Assembly: GCF_015291645.1 (NCBI RefSeq)
Contig: NZ_CP030055.1
Span: forward strand, 682,001-746,000
Reading direction: 5' to 3'
Source: Bradyrhizobium sp. CCBAU 53340
GTDB taxonomy: Bacteria; Pseudomonadota; Alphaproteobacteria; Rhizobiales; Xanthobacteraceae
DNA: 64,000 nt
Below the pieces are notes generated by a model. The model was not told the DNA's origin. It worked only from the letters and a program-made list of their open reading frames with translations, and ran no database searches. Positions 1 through 9,528 of the stretch are shown piece by piece. Each line of letters opens with the position of its first letter. The stretch's first letter is position 1. Both the position numbers and the translations under genes were made by a program.

Positions 1-731
1 CCCGCCTGAACTGGCCCTGCGTGCGCGTCAACCTCGACAGCCACATCAGCCGTATCGACCTCGTCGGCAAGGACTCCATCGTGGTCCGCGACGGCAAGCA
101 GGTCACCGAATTCCGTGACGGCATCCTGCCCTGGGCGTTGCAGCACAACGTCGCGCTGGTGTTCGACGAATACGATGCCGGCCGCCCCGACGTGATGTTC
201 GTGATCCAGCGCGTGCTGGAAGTCTCCGGACGCCTGACGCTGCTCGACCAGAACAAGGTCATCAAGCCGCACCCGGCATTCCGCCTGTTTGCGACCGCCA
301 ATACGGTCGGTCTCGGCGACACTTCGGGCCTCTATCACGGCACCCAGCAGATCAACCAGGGCCAGATGGACCGCTGGTCGATCGTCACCACGCTGAACTA
401 TCTCAGCCACGACGAGGAAGTGGAGATCGTGCTGGCTAAGGCCAAGCACTATCGCACCCCCGAAGGCCGCGACATCGTCAACAAGATGGTGCGCCTTGCC
501 GATCTCACCCGCAACGCCTTCGCCAATGGCGATCTGTCGACGGTGATGAGCCCGCGCACGGTGATCACCTGGGCCGAAAACTCCGATATCTTCGGTGATA
601 TCGGCTTCGCCTTCCGCGTCACCTTCCTCAACAAGTGCGACGAGCTCGAGCGTCCCCTGGTCGCCGAGTTCTACCAGCGCTGCTTCAACGCGGAGCTGCC
701 GGAATCGGCGGTCAACGTGGCGCTGAGCTGA
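1..731 (+). CDS. cobS: Aerobic cobaltochelatase subunit CobS, 5' end outside window
   Basis: AAA+ ATPase subunit that drives cobalt insertion into hydrogenobyrinic acid a,c-diamide during aerobic cobalamin synthesis, working with CobT and CobN in the cytoplasm. The reading frame is open from base 3 and has no start here; the Walker A part lies upstream of the window. Visible family signatures are [15 protein letters not shown], the Walker B-type segment [13 protein letters not shown], and the sensor segment [14 protein letters not shown]. It stops with TGA at 729-731. cobT follows on the same strand, but 165 bases intervene and a palindromic repeat sits between them. Assignment to CobS is firm; only the missing N-terminus is unknown. 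Confidence 0.95.
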   Translation, partial: RLNWPCVRVNLDSHISRIDLVGKDSIVVRDGKQVTEFRDGILPWALQHNVALVFDEYDAGRPDVMFVIQRVLEVSGRLTLLDQNKVIKPHPAFRLFATANTVGLGDTSGLYHGTQQINQGQMDRWSIVTTLNYLSHDEEVEIVLAKAKHYRTPEGRDIVNKMVRLADLTRNAFANGDLSTVMSPRTVITWAENSDIFGDIGFAFRVTFLNKCDELERPLVAEFYQRCFNAELPESAVNVALS

Positions 732-746
732 TATCTCTCGCGGCAT

Positions 747-884
747 GTCGTCACGGCCTTGTGCGCAATTGCGCACTGGAGCCGGGACCCATACCGCGAG
801 GTCTCTCGATGAAGCGACGCTGATAGTTTTCCCTGACGCACCAACCGTCGGTGGCTATGGGTCCCGGCCTTCGCCGGGACGACG
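747..884. repeat. Intergenic palindromic repeat, family A
   Basis: Outer arms read roughly GTCCCGGC...GCCGGGAC around a unique centre and lie between cobS and cobT. A perfect 16-base palindrome GTGCGCAATTGCGCAC at 761-776 is part of it and recurs at 57774. Other family A members occur at 3898, 4796, 10190, 43702, 50603 and 57758. Seen by eye; boundaries are approximate. Confidence 0.7.
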
Positions 885-895
885 GTGAGATCGAG

Positions 896-2800
896 ATGAG
901 CACCACCTCCAACTCCAAGTTCCGCAACAGCAAGGAAGCGCCGACCGAGCCGTTCAAGCGCTCGGTGGCGTCCTGCCTGAAGGCGATCGCCAAGTCGCCC
1001 GAGCTCGATGTGAGCTTCGCCGCCGAACGCCCGGGCCTCGCGCCGGGCAAGGCGCGGCTGCCCGAGCCGGCGCGGAAGATGACCAAGCGCGATGCGGCGA
1101 TCGTGCGCGGCCACGCCGATTCCATCGCGCTTAAGATCGCCTGTCACGATCCCAAGGTTCACCGCAAGCTGATGCCCGGCAATCCGCAGGCGCGTGGCGT
1201 ATTCGAGGCGGTGGAGCAGGCGAGGGTCGAGGCGATCGGCGCGCGCCGCATGGCGGGCGTTGCCAAGAATCTCACCGCGATGCTCGACGACCATTTCCAT
1301 CGCGGCAAGTTCGACGAGATCACCGACCGCGCCGATGCGCCGCTCGCCGACGCGCTGGCGATGCTGGTGCGCGAGCGCCTCACCGGCATGGCGCCGCCGG
1401 CAGCCGCCAAGAAGATGGTCGATCTCTGGCGTCCCATCCTCGAAGACAAGATCGGCAAGCGGCTCGACCGGCTCGACGGCGTGGTCGAGGACCAGACCAA
1501 GTTCGGCGACGCCGTGCATGATTTGCTGACCGCGCTCGAACTCGGCGACGAGCGCAGCGCCGACAGCGAGGACAACGACGACAACGACGAGAACCAGGAC
1601 GGCGACAACGATCAGTCCGGTGCCGAGGGCTCGCCCGATTCCGACGCCGCGCAGGAGATGAGCGCCGACCAGGCGCAGGCTTCAAGCGAGGAGATGAGCG
1701 AGAGCGCGATGGAAAGCGCGCAGGCCTCGACCTCCGACACCTTCGACGACGGCGAGCTCGGCGACGACGAGACGCCGGGCGAGGCGACGCGCCCGAACCA
1801 GCACGGCAAGAACGAGCCGCGCGGGCCGGAATATCACGCCTTCGCGCCGAAATTCGACGAGGTCATCGCCGCCGAGGACCTCTGCGACCATGACGAGCTG
1901 GAGCGCCTGCGCGCCTATCTCGACAAGCAGCTCGCGCATCTTCAAGGAATCGTCGCCCGCCTCGCCAACCGCCTGCAGCGCCGTCTGATGGCGCAGCAGA
2001 ACCGCGCCTGGGAGTTCGACCTCGAAGAGGGCATCCTCGATCCCGCGCGCCTGTCGCGCGTCGTCACCGATCCCTATCATCCGCTGTCCTTCATGCACGA
2101 GAAGGAGGCGACATTCCGCGACACGGTCGTCACGCTGCTGCTCGACAATTCCGGCTCGATGCGTGGGCGGCCGATTACGGTCGCCGCCACCTGCGCCGAC
2201 ATTCTCGCCCGCACGCTGGAGCGTTGCGGCGTCAAGGTCGAGATCCTCGGCTTCACCACGCGGGCCTGGAAGGGCGGGCAATCGCGCGAGGCGTGGCTTG
2301 CCGCCGGCAAGCCGGCCAATCCCGGCCGCCTCAACGATCTGCGCCACATCATCTACAAGTCCGCCGACGCCCCCTGGCGCCGTGCGCGGAAAAACCTTGG
2401 CCTGATGATGCGCGAGGGCCTCCTCAAGGAGAACATCGACGGCGAGGCGCTGGACTGGGCGCACAAGCGCCTGCTCGGCCGGCCGGAGCAGCGCAAGATC
2501 CTGATGATGATCTCGGACGGCGCGCCGGTCGACGATTCCACGCTGTCGGTCAATCCCGGTAATTATCTCGAGCGGCATCTGCGCCACCTCATCGAGGAGA
2601 TCGAAACCCGCTCGCCGGTCGAGCTGATCGCGATCGGCATCGGCCATGACGTGACGCGCTATTATCGCCGCGCCGTGACGATCGTGGACGCCGAGGAGCT
2701 CGGCGGCGCCATCACCGAGAAGCTCGCTGAACTCTTCAGCGAGACCAACACCGCTCCGTCACAGCCGGCCGGTCGCCCGCGACGCAAATTGCATTCGTGA
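896..2800 (+). CDS. cobT: Aerobic cobaltochelatase subunit CobT
   Basis: Second ATPase-associated subunit of the CobNST cobaltochelatase; it forms the chaperone-like ring complex with CobS. The 634-residue length is usual for CobT. The layout is typical: a helical N-terminal part, an acidic low-complexity linker (about residues 220-330, rich in D, E, S), and a C-terminal von Willebrand A domain with the metal site [11 protein letters not shown] (Asp at about residue 417) and later ISDGAPVDD. The ATG at 896 was chosen because the in-frame extension to 851 would translate the palindromic repeat upstream. The stop overlaps the GTG of the next gene, so the two are probably co-transcribed. Confidence 0.95.
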   Translation: MSTTSNSKFRNSKEAPTEPFKRSVASCLKAIAKSPELDVSFAAERPGLAPGKARLPEPARKMTKRDAAIVRGHADSIALKIACHDPKVHRKLMPGNPQARGVFEAVEQARVEAIGARRMAGVAKNLTAMLDDHFHRGKFDEITDRADAPLADALAMLVRERLTGMAPPAAAKKMVDLWRPILEDKIGKRLDRLDGVVEDQTKFGDAVHDLLTALELGDERSADSEDNDDNDENQDGDNDQSGAEGSPDSDAAQEMSADQAQASSEEMSESAMESAQASTSDTFDDGELGDDETPGEATRPNQHGKNEPRGPEYHAFAPKFDEVIAAEDLCDHDELERLRAYLDKQLAHLQGIVARLANRLQRRLMAQQNRAWEFDLEEGILDPARLSRVVTDPYHPLSFMHEKEATFRDTVVTLLLDNSGSMRGRPITVAATCADILARTLERCGVKVEILGFTTRAWKGGQSREAWLAAGKPANPGRLNDLRHIIYKSADAPWRRARKNLGLMMREGLLKENIDGEALDWAHKRLLGRPEQRKILMMISDGAPVDDSTLSVNPGNYLERHLRHLIEEIETRSPVELIAIGIGHDVTRYYRRAVTIVDAEELGGAITEKLAELFSETNTAPSQPAGRPRRKLHS

Positions 2801-3888
2801 GCACACATCAATCCCGCCGCTCCTTCTTAGGCCACGCGGCGGCGGGATTTTCCACTCTCGCTCTGTCTCGTTCCGCGCTGGCGCAGGCGACGCCCAAGCC
2901 GGCGCAGCCAGATCAAAGGCCGGCGCAGCCTGAGCATACCGTCACCGCGCCGGTCAGCATCGAGGTCAATGCGCGGCAGATTCCGTTCTTCCAGCCGCGC
3001 GACCGCACGCGCGAGCGCTTCGGCTCGTTGCAATATCGCAGCGGCCTCGTCCTGACCTCGCCGCATCGCGGCTTCGGCGGCCTCTCAGGTTTCCGCTTCC
3101 TCGACGACAAGGGCGAGCGCTTCCTCGCGCTGTCGGATCAGGGCACCTGGTTCACCGGCCGCATCCGCTACAGCGGTGGCAAGATGGCCGGGCTCGACGA
3201 CGTCGAGGCGGCGCCGATCCTGAACAGCGAGGGACGGCCGATCACGGAAAAGCGGCTCTGGTACGACACCGAGTCGCTCGCGCGCGACGGCTCGCTTCTT
3301 TATGTCGGGCTCGAACGCGTCAACCAGATCATGCGCTTCGATTTCGCGCGCGGCGGCACCCGCGCCCGCGGCGAGGTGGTGCCGACGCCGCCAGCGATGC
3401 GCAAGCTGCCCTACAACAAGGGGCTGGAAGCGCTGGTGTTCGTGCCGAAGGACATGAAGGGCCAGCCGCTCGCGGGCACACTGATCGCAATGTCGGAAGG
3501 CGGTATCGACGCCGACGGCAATCTGATCGGCTTCCTGATCGGCGGCCCCTTGCCGGGCCGGTTCAGCATCAAGCGCACCGACGAGCAGTTCATCAGCGAT
3601 GCCGTGCTGCTGCCCACGGGCGAGATCTTGATTCTCGAGCGCAAATTCTCCTGGTTCACCGGCATCAACATCCGCATCCGGGCAATCCCGCTCAAATCGA
3701 TCGCGCCGGGCGCGGTGGTCGATGGCCCCGTATTGTTCGAGGCCGATCTTGGCCACGAGGTCGACAACATGGAAGGCATCGACGCCCATGTCACGGCGGA
3801 GGGCGAAACCGTGCTGACCATGGTGTCGGACGATAATTTCTCCATGCTCCAGCGCACCCTGCTGCTGCAATTCACGCTGGTGGAGTAA
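2797..3888 (+). CDS. Tat-exported esterase-like phytase family protein
   Basis: A 363-residue protein of the 'esterase-like activity of phytase' family, a beta-propeller-type secreted fold whose substrates are mostly unknown. The N-terminus [18 protein letters not shown] is a twin-arginine signal followed by a hydrophobic stretch and ALAQA, a likely cleavage site near residue 30, so it should act in the periplasm. The mature part has the family pattern [22 protein letters not shown] near the start and DNMEGIDAH near the end. The GTG start overlaps the cobT stop (GTGA). No functional link to cobalamin is visible; the operon position may be incidental. Confidence 0.8.
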   Translation: MSTHQSRRSFLGHAAAGFSTLALSRSALAQATPKPAQPDQRPAQPEHTVTAPVSIEVNARQIPFFQPRDRTRERFGSLQYRSGLVLTSPHRGFGGLSGFRFLDDKGERFLALSDQGTWFTGRIRYSGGKMAGLDDVEAAPILNSEGRPITEKRLWYDTESLARDGSLLYVGLERVNQIMRFDFARGGTRARGEVVPTPPAMRKLPYNKGLEALVFVPKDMKGQPLAGTLIAMSEGGIDADGNLIGFLIGGPLPGRFSIKRTDEQFISDAVLLPTGEILILERKFSWFTGINIRIRAIPLKSIAPGAVVDGPVLFEADLGHEVDNMEGIDAHVTAEGETVLTMVSDDNFSMLQRTLLLQFTLVE

Positions 3889-3897
3889 TCCTCCGCT

Positions 3898-4024
3898 GTC
3901 GTCCTGGCGAAAGCCAGGACCCATTACCACACGCGCCAGTTTGGCGAAGATTCGTCGTTCGGTACGCCTGCCGTCCGCAATCGAAAGACCTCGCGGTATG
4001 GGTCCTGGCTTTCGCCAGGACGAC
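3898..4024. repeat. Intergenic palindromic repeat, family A
   Basis: Outer arms GTCGTCCTGGCGAAAGCCAG and its near-exact complement at 4003-4024 enclose about 85 bases. Lies just after the phytase-like gene. It could fold into a long hairpin in RNA and may also act as a transcription end. Confidence 0.75.
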
Positions 4025-4039
4025 CGTTGAGATGAACTG

Positions 4040-4759
4040 ATGCCTAGCGACGCGCGACCAAGCATCATGCAACTCCGCCGCGTCATCCTCGCGATCGCCA
4101 TCACGCTGTCCGCCTTGTCCCAGGCGCACGCCACGGTCGAGCACACCTATGAGAAGGGCGAGTACGGCATCGTCGCGGGCGGCTGGGCGCCGAACAAGCA
4201 CCTCGCCATCGCCGTGCATGGCGAGGGTGAGGGCGCACATGATAAATTCCACGCTTATCTGATGTCGGAGCCCAGCCATGTCAGGCTGGACGTGCTCGAT
4301 GATATCAGCCACGAGAACAATCTCGACACCGCGCCCGACGCCTATTACGCCAGCTGGTCGCCGAACTCGCACTATGTCGCGGTCGCCTTCCGCACCGAGC
4401 GTCACATCATGACGCTGAACATCTATGCGATCGAGGGCATCCACGCGCGGCTGATCGAAACGCCCGACCTGTTTCGCAAGGCGGTCGGCCGCACCGTCGT
4501 GGTCAAGTCCGACGGCGACATGCGCACCTCAGTCGCCACCGTGAAATGGCGTGGACCGCGCAGCTACGATCTCAACGACTACCGTCTGTTCGTCGAGAGC
4601 GACAGGACGCTGGCCGACAAGCTCGATGATCTCGGCAGCCTGAGCAAGATGGACGACGGCCGCTACACGATCGAGTTCTCCGCCCACGCCACCATCACGC
4701 TCGGGCGCAGCAACCGCAACCACATCGGCAAGCTGCGGCGCGGGGTGTTCGAGCAGTAG
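4040..4759 (+). CDS. Secreted protein of unknown function
   Basis: A 239-residue protein I do not recognise. Residues about 10-32 (MQLRRVILAIAITLSALSQAHA) form a Sec signal peptide with an A-x-A site, so the mature protein is probably periplasmic; the second methionine at 4067 is an equally good start. The mature part contains GGWAPNKHLAIAVHGEGEG and SWSPNSHYVAVAFRTERH, two WxPN repeats about 60 residues apart that resemble blades of a WD/TolB-like propeller. It stands alone between two family A repeats, with no partner gene in the same direction close by. Confidence 0.65.
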   Translation: MPSDARPSIMQLRRVILAIAITLSALSQAHATVEHTYEKGEYGIVAGGWAPNKHLAIAVHGEGEGAHDKFHAYLMSEPSHVRLDVLDDISHENNLDTAPDAYYASWSPNSHYVAVAFRTERHIMTLNIYAIEGIHARLIETPDLFRKAVGRTVVVKSDGDMRTSVATVKWRGPRSYDLNDYRLFVESDRTLADKLDDLGSLSKMDDGRYTIEFSAHATITLGRSNRNHIGKLRRGVFEQ

Positions 4760-4795
4760 CGGCCTTTCCTGTCAGATCGTGCCTCAATCGCTCCC

Positions 4796-4936
4796 GTCGT
4801 CCCGGACAAGCGCGCCTTAAGCGCGCGCAGATCCGGGACCCATACGCCGCAGCAAGAGTTTGACGAAGACTCGGAGTGACCTGTCTTCGCTAAACGCCCC
4901 CCTGTGGTTATGGGTCCCCGCCTTCGCGGGGACGAC
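4796..4936. repeat. Intergenic palindromic repeat, family A
   Basis: Starts GTCGTCCCGGACAAGCG and ends TCGCGGGGACGAC; the inner arms read ATCCGGGACCCATA and TATGGGTCCCCGC. It occupies about half of the 327-base gap at 4760-5086; the remainder shows no gene, only the leader of the following oxidoreductase. Confidence 0.7.
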
Positions 4937-5086
4937 GGCGGAAATTGACGCGCCACCACGCGCCAGCCCTCACCCGCAATGCATCCCCGGCGCGCGGCCA
5001 TGCTCCCCGCGCACCTCGCAATTTGCCGTCCGCCCACTAAACTTCATGCAATTGCTTCCATTCCTCCATTCGCCGGAATCCCCTGC

Positions 5087-6199
5087 ATGAGCGCCCTGTT
5101 TTCTCCGATCAAGCTGCGCGGCCTGACCTTGAAGAACCGCGTGGTGGTGTCGCCGATGTGCCAGTATTCGGCCGAGGACGGCGTGCCCACCGACTGGCAT
5201 TTCACCCACATCAACAATCTTGCGCTGTCGGGCGCGGCGATGTTCTGCATCGAGGCGACGCATGTCGAGGCGATCGGGCGCATCACGCCGGGCTGTCTCG
5301 GGCTCTACAGCGATGCCTCTGAAGCCGCGCTGAAGCAGATCCTCACCTCGGTGCGCAAGCATTCACACACCGCGATCGCGATGCAACTCGCTCATGCCGG
5401 CCGCAAGGCCTCCAGCGCGCGGCCCTGGGACGGCGGCCAGCTCATTCCAATAAGCGAAGGCGGCTGGCAGACCGTGGCGCCCTCGGCGATCCCGCACAAG
5501 GAGGGCGAGGCCGCGCCGCTGGCGCTGGATCGCGCCGGTTTGACGCGCATCCGCGACGCCTTCGTCGATGCCGCCAGGCGCGCGGAGCGCATCGGCATCG
5601 ACGCCATCGAGCTGCACGGCGCGCACGGCTATCTGCTGCATGAGTTCCTGTCGCCGCTCTCCAACAGGCGCACCGACGAGTATGGCGGTAGCTTGCAAAA
5701 CCGCATGCGCTTTCCGCTCGAAGTCTACGACGCCGTGCGCGCGGTGTTTCCGGAACACAAGCCGATCGGCATGCGGGTGTCCTCGACCGACTGGGTCGAG
5801 GGCGGCTGGGACCTGGCGCAGACCATCGAATTGGCCAGGGCGTTGAAGGCGCGCGGCATCGATTGGATCGATGCCTCCTCCGGCGGCGTCTCGCCGCTGC
5901 AGAAGATCGCGCTCGGCCCCGGCTATCAGGTGCGGTTCGCCGACGCCATCAAGCGCGAGACCGGCCTTCCGACCATGGCGGTGGGCCTGATCACGGAAGC
6001 CGCGCAGGCCGAAGAGATCGTGGCATCCGGCAAGGCCGACATGGTCGCGCTCGCCCGCGGCATGCTCTACGACCCCCGCTGGGGCTGGCATGCCGCCGCC
6101 GAGCTCGGCGGCGAAGTCGAGGCCCCGCCGCAATACTGGCGCTCGCAGCCGGCGACGCAAAAGGCGCTGTTCGGCAAGACCAGTTTCGGCGCGCGCTAA
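5087..6199 (+). CDS. NADH:flavin oxidoreductase, Old Yellow Enzyme family (YqjM-like)
   Basis: FMN-dependent ene-reductase of 370 residues that would reduce activated C=C bonds using NAD(P)H. It belongs to the thermophilic-like/YqjM class: the N-terminal MCQYSAEDG carries the cysteine typical of that class, with HAGRKAS, then the substrate-binding IELHGAHGYLLHEFLSPLSNRR segment and the phosphate-binding end AVGLITEA...ADMVALARGMLYDPRW. The ATG at 5087 gives the usual family start (MSALFSPIKLRGLTLKNR); the longer in-frame extension is not protein-like. It is a single-gene unit. Physiological substrate cannot be told from the sequence. Confidence 0.93.
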   Translation: MSALFSPIKLRGLTLKNRVVVSPMCQYSAEDGVPTDWHFTHINNLALSGAAMFCIEATHVEAIGRITPGCLGLYSDASEAALKQILTSVRKHSHTAIAMQLAHAGRKASSARPWDGGQLIPISEGGWQTVAPSAIPHKEGEAAPLALDRAGLTRIRDAFVDAARRAERIGIDAIELHGAHGYLLHEFLSPLSNRRTDEYGGSLQNRMRFPLEVYDAVRAVFPEHKPIGMRVSSTDWVEGGWDLAQTIELARALKARGIDWIDASSGGVSPLQKIALGPGYQVRFADAIKRETGLPTMAVGLITEAAQAEEIVASGKADMVALARGMLYDPRWGWHAAAELGGEVEAPPQYWRSQPATQKALFGKTSFGAR

Positions 6200-6331
6200 C
6201 CCTTCACCTCTTCCCGCTTGCGGGGAGAGGGAGTTAAAGAGCGCCTCACGCATCCGTAACTCCCCCTAGCTTCCAACCGTCGCAAAACGGGCCTAACCTC
6301 CGGAAAAGCTCAACGGCGCGCGAGGCTCGCA

Positions 6332-6742
6332 ATGCGGTACCGTGTTCGCAAGACTGCCCATGTGCTGGAACGGATCGGCCTTGCGATGGCGGGCGCCGCC
6401 TGCGGGCTGTTCGTCGGCGCCTATGTCGGATCGGCGTTCGCCGTGCTCACCACGCAGGGCTTTCTGTTGCTGATGATGCTGCTCGGCGTGGTCGGCTTTT
6501 ATCTGGGCATCGACACGCCGCAGCTTCCCTTCGACGAGGCCCACAGCCATATCGACGCCGCGGAGCTGCTCAGCTCCGCCGGCACGCTCTGCGCCACGCT
6601 GACCGCGCTCGTCTCCGTCGCCGTCATCGTGCTCCGCCTCGAGCCGCACGACGCGCTGACCTGGCTGGTGTTCGTGGCCTGGATCGCCGGCGTCGCCATG
6701 CAGATCGTCGCCGGCGCAAAGGCGCGGATGCGGAAGGTGTGA
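6332..6742 (+). CDS. Small integral membrane protein, unknown function
   Basis: A 136-residue protein with four hydrophobic stretches (about residues 16-37, 41-58, 81-103 and 109-128) and a basic N-terminus MRYRVRKTAHVLERIG. The second and third segments are separated by a polar loop, PQLPFDEAHSHIDAAELL. It is probably a four-helix inner-membrane protein. I recognise no family. It is preceded by a short hairpin at about 6205-6232 and followed by a G/C-rich repeat, so it appears monocistronic. Confidence 0.65.
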   Translation: MRYRVRKTAHVLERIGLAMAGAACGLFVGAYVGSAFAVLTTQGFLLLMMLLGVVGFYLGIDTPQLPFDEAHSHIDAAELLSSAGTLCATLTALVSVAVIVLRLEPHDALTWLVFVAWIAGVAMQIVAGAKARMRKV

Positions 6743-6785
6743 GGGAGCTGTTGTCAGAGAATGATCGCGCCGCATCATCGGTGCG

Positions 6786-6942
6786 TTCCCTCCCCCCTTG
6801 TGGGGGAGGGCTAGGGAGAGGGGTACCACACGACGAGCTTTCGCGAGTCAAGCGAGGCTTGCTTGCGGCCTGTCGCACGTAGCCAACACCGTTTGCTGGG
6901 CTACCCCCCTCCCTGACCCTCCCCCACAAGGGGGGAGGGAAC
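6786..6942. repeat. Inverted repeat with TTCCCTCCCC-type arms, family F
   Basis: Left arm 6786-6815 (TTCCCTCCCCCCTTGTGGGG and onward) and right arm 6910-6942 (CCCTCCCCCACAAGGGG and onward) are near-complements around a unique centre. It lies between two convergent genes, where it could serve as a bidirectional transcription end. Confidence 0.7.
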
Positions 6943-6972
6943 AGAGCGAGCGAACCGCGAACTCTTAAGGCC

Positions 6973-7269
6973 CTAAAACACCACGCCCACCCGCGTGCCG
7001 CGCTTCCAGGCGATGCGGCAGCGCTTCCTGGTGTTGACGTGCAATAGCTCGAAGCGATCGGGGATCTTCACCTGCCCGCCGAGATCGACGCAGGCCCCGC
7101 CGGGCGAATAGTCGATCAGCGTGCAGGGAATTACCGGCGCACGCGGGTCGGTGATGATCTTGGCCTGGCGGGACACCAGGCCCGCCGGCTTTACGCGGGC
7201 AAATCTGCGCGGATATTGCGGCACGTCTCCTCCACTCCGCTGGTCTTTTTCTTGCGGTCGGATTGCCAT
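6973..7269 (-). CDS. PilZ domain protein
   Basis: A 98-residue single-domain PilZ protein, a family that often binds cyclic di-GMP. The sequence shows RRFARVKP (basic switch region, about residues 21-28), IDYSPGGACVDLGG (the D-x-S-x-x-G motif, about 53-66), and the terminal RCRIAWKRGTRVGVVF strand. The switch does not match a canonical RxxxR, since it reads RRFAR, so c-di-GMP binding is plausible but unproven. No effector domain and no partner gene are adjacent. Confidence 0.8.
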   Translation of the reverse strand: MAIRPQEKDQRSGGDVPQYPRRFARVKPAGLVSRQAKIITDPRAPVIPCTLIDYSPGGACVDLGGQVKIPDRFELLHVNTRKRCRIAWKRGTRVGVVF

Positions 7270-7363
7270 TCTGCCGGCGAAGGTGATGCGATCACGCTAA
7301 AGCGGGCCTGAGAATTTTAATGAAAAGTAGCGGCGATCGGAGAAAGCGGCGGTATCGGGGTGC

Positions 7364-7548
7364 CCACCCTCCCCTGGAGGGGTCCGGGACGAGCGTAGCT
7401 CGCCCGTGGGTCGGCTCACATTGAGCGTAGCGAAATGTGAGACGGGGTGGGGTGACAGTATCTCTGCGTCTGACAGTGCCCGAGAGGAGAGATCACCCCA
7501 CCCCGCTCGCGCTTCGCGCGATCGACCCTCCCCCTCCAGGGGAGGGTA
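7364..7548. repeat. Long family F repeat, copy downstream of the DUF2235 gene
   Basis: Runs from CCACCCTCCCCTGGAGG to CCTCCAGGGGAGGG, with inner segments CGAGCGTAGCTCGCCCG and GCTCGCGCTTCGCGCG. The copy at 8960-9144 is the reverse complement over most of its length, so the two bracket the DUF2235 gene in opposite orientation. Confidence 0.8.
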
Positions 7549-7556
7549 AGAGGAGC

Positions 7557-8885
7557 TCACCCCGTGACGATCTCCCCCGCCATCTCGCCCGCCACCTCGC
7601 CCGGCGGCACCGGCATCGGCACCGTCACGTAATCCTTCGGCATGTTCACCGGCCGATAGTCCGGCTCCACCGCCATGCGCTTGAGCACGCTTTCATGCAC
7701 ATGAGCGCCTTCGGGGATGACGCGCGGCTCGCAATCGGGGATGTAGAAACCCGCCACCACCTTTCTATCAGGCCATTCCTTGTACTTTGCGCTCTTCGGC
7801 AGGAATTCCAGCACGCGCCAGAGTGCATTCATCGAATCGTGCAGGCGCCCCGCCTTGCCGGTATAGGCGGGCTCGACGTATTTGAACGGCGAGTTCTTGC
7901 GCTGGACGCCCCAGGCGAGCTGCTTCACCGTGCTGGGGTTGAAGTTCAGCCCCGCCTTGGTCGCCTCCTCGATCATCCAGATCAGCGGATATTTCGACTC
8001 CGCGCTTTCCACCTCCGGATAGCCGCCGCCGACGTCGCAATGCACGCCGGCGAACCACACCTGCAGGATGTCCTGCGCCTCCTTCTTGTGATCGGGCACG
8101 AAGCGGTTGCTCCAGTACTCCTGCGGCTCCTCATACTCTTTCAGGCGGAACATGCAGCGCCGCTCGTCGATCGCGATCGCCTGGCGGAAGATCTGGACGC
8201 TGGGATTGCGCAGCGTGAAGGCCAGCTCTTCCAGGCTCGGCACGTAGAAGAAGCGGTCGCGCCGCGGCACGATCACGCTCGCCACCGTGTCCCAGACGCC
8301 GATGAAGTGGATGGTCGGCCAGCGCGACGAGGTGATGCGGGCGAACTGCGCGGCGAGGTCGAAAATGTCCTTCGGCACCGGCCCGTCCTCGTCGAAGCCG
8401 CCGTCCTTGAGATCCTCGATGTCGTTGCCGCGCCCGAGCCCGGAATATTGCTTGTAGGCGACAAGGCCGCTCCCAGCGAGGTTCGCCTGCTCCGGCGAGA
8501 TCAGTCCGACCTTCTGGATCAGCCCCGCCAGCACGCGAACCGTGTAGGCCCCGCGCGAAAAACCGAACAGATAGATCTTGTCGCCGGGCGCATAATGCTC
8601 GACCAGGAAGCAATAGGCCGCCAGCACGTTGTCATCGAGCCCGTAGCCGGTGGCGAGCCCCAGCACCAGCTTGATGTTGGACTTCCACCTGTTCCAGGTC
8701 GACGGCTCCGTCACCGTGCCGACCCCAGGATCGTAAAACACCATCTGCCGCGGCTGCGTCTTCTCGGTCTTGCGCAGACAGCGATAGAGCTTCAGGACGT
8801 TGGAGATGTTCTCCGAAATCTCGTTGCCGGTGCCGTCGCAGCAGATGACGAGGTTTTTCGGGTCGGGTTTGGCTGAGTGCTCCAC
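7557..8885 (-). CDS. DUF2235 family alpha/beta hydrolase (Tle1-like phospholipase fold)
   Basis: A 442-residue protein with the DUF2235 domain, shared with type VI secretion phospholipase effectors such as Tle1. The N-terminus NLVICCDGTGNEISEN matches the family start, and IYLFGFSRGAYTVR carries the G-x-S-x-G nucleophile elbow (about residues 104-117). Asp in FIGVWDTVAS and His in FAGVHCDVGGGYPE are candidates for the rest of the triad. There is no signal peptide, and no T6SS gene is in the window, so a stand-alone cytosolic lipase or esterase is as likely as an effector. Start is GTG with GGAGG 8 bases upstream. Two truncated copies of its 5' end lie at 10.7 and 12.7 kb. Confidence 0.85.
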   Translation of the reverse strand: MEHSAKPDPKNLVICCDGTGNEISENISNVLKLYRCLRKTEKTQPRQMVFYDPGVGTVTEPSTWNRWKSNIKLVLGLATGYGLDDNVLAAYCFLVEHYAPGDKIYLFGFSRGAYTVRVLAGLIQKVGLISPEQANLAGSGLVAYKQYSGLGRGNDIEDLKDGGFDEDGPVPKDIFDLAAQFARITSSRWPTIHFIGVWDTVASVIVPRRDRFFYVPSLEELAFTLRNPSVQIFRQAIAIDERRCMFRLKEYEEPQEYWSNRFVPDHKKEAQDILQVWFAGVHCDVGGGYPEVESAESKYPLIWMIEEATKAGLNFNPSTVKQLAWGVQRKNSPFKYVEPAYTGKAGRLHDSMNALWRVLEFLPKSAKYKEWPDRKVVAGFYIPDCEPRVIPEGAHVHESVLKRMAVEPDYRPVNMPKDYVTVPMPVPPGEVAGEMAGEIVTG

Positions 8886-8930
8886 GGGATGCGCCTCCGG
8901 GTGATGCTACCGGGGCGAGTATAGCAAACA
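8634..8930 (-). repeat. Parent copy of the repeated DUF2235 5' module
   Basis: This stretch (about 45 bases upstream of the GTG, the ribosome binding site, and the first 80-odd codons) is present three times: here, at about 10705-10992 and at about 12679-12964. All copies start and stop at matching points: GTAGCCGGTGGCGAG on one side and GGCGAGTATAGC on the other. Differences are scattered substitutions, so the copies are not recent clones of one another. Confidence 0.8.
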
Positions 8931-8959
8931 AGCGCGACGGCGAGGAGACGGCGGTCTTC

Positions 8960-9144
8960 TTACCCTCCCCTGGAGGGGGAGGGTCGATCGCGCGCAGCGC
9001 GAGCGGGGTGGGGTGATCTCTCCACACGGGCAGTGCTTCCGTGGAGAGACTGTCACCCCACCCCGTCTCACATTCCGCTAGCGCTGCATGTGAGCCGACC
9101 CACGGGCGAGCTACGCTCGTCCGGGACCCCTCCAGGGGAGGGTA
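8960..9144. repeat. Long family F repeat, inverted copy upstream of the DUF2235 gene
   Basis: Reverse-complement counterpart of 7364-7548. Shared blocks include ACCCTCCCCTGGAGG, GAGCGGGGTGGGGTGA, TGTCACCCCACCCCG and GGGCGAGCTACGCTCGTC. Together they form a nested inverted repeat around the DUF2235 gene. Confidence 0.8.
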
Positions 9145-9161
9145 AGCGCGCGATGCCGCCT

Positions 9162-9296
9162 CTACTTCTTCTTCCCCGGCCCGAAATCCGGCTGCCACGC
9201 CGCGTCCTTGCGGCTTGGTGCCGCCGCGATCACCTTGGCTTTTTCCTTCTTCGGCTTCTTGGCTTCACGATTGCTGCGCTGCTGTCCCTTGGCCAT
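9162..9296 (-). CDS. Small lysine-rich protein
   Basis: A 44-residue, strongly basic protein beginning MAKGQQRSNREAKKPKKEKAK and ending in KKK. The ATG at 9296 is preceded by a good ribosome binding site, GGAGGAG, seven bases upstream, which is the main reason to call it. It is likely cytoplasmic and may bind nucleic acid by charge alone. I recognise no named family, though similar tiny Lys-rich proteins occur in rhizobia. Confidence 0.65.
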   Translation of the reverse strand: MAKGQQRSNREAKKPKKEKAKVIAAAPSRKDAAWQPDFGPGKKK

Positions 9297-9528
9297 GATT
9301 TCGTCTCCTCCAAAAGGTTTCGAATGAACTTGGCTCGACCGATGGCAACATGCATCCCGCGCGGCGCGCGGGCGCATATGAGACGTACGCCTGCATCCCG
9401 CCAATAGCGAGAACTAAAACGCCGCGTGCGACGCGGTGACGATAGCGCTGGCTATTGCCGCGCAAGAAGCGCATGGTCGTGATCGCCGGCGTCGGTTTGG
9501 GGCCGCTCTCGCAGCAAGGCAGGCGTGC

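Noticed and set aside
7437..8876. 479-codon frame opposite the DUF2235 gene
   Set aside because: It is antisense to a clear family member; its His/Arg/Ala-rich composition is a typical high-GC shadow.
7557..8885. DUF2235 gene as a type VI secretion effector
   Set aside because: No VgrG, Hcp, PAAR or immunity-like gene is nearby; the domain alone does not prove secretion.
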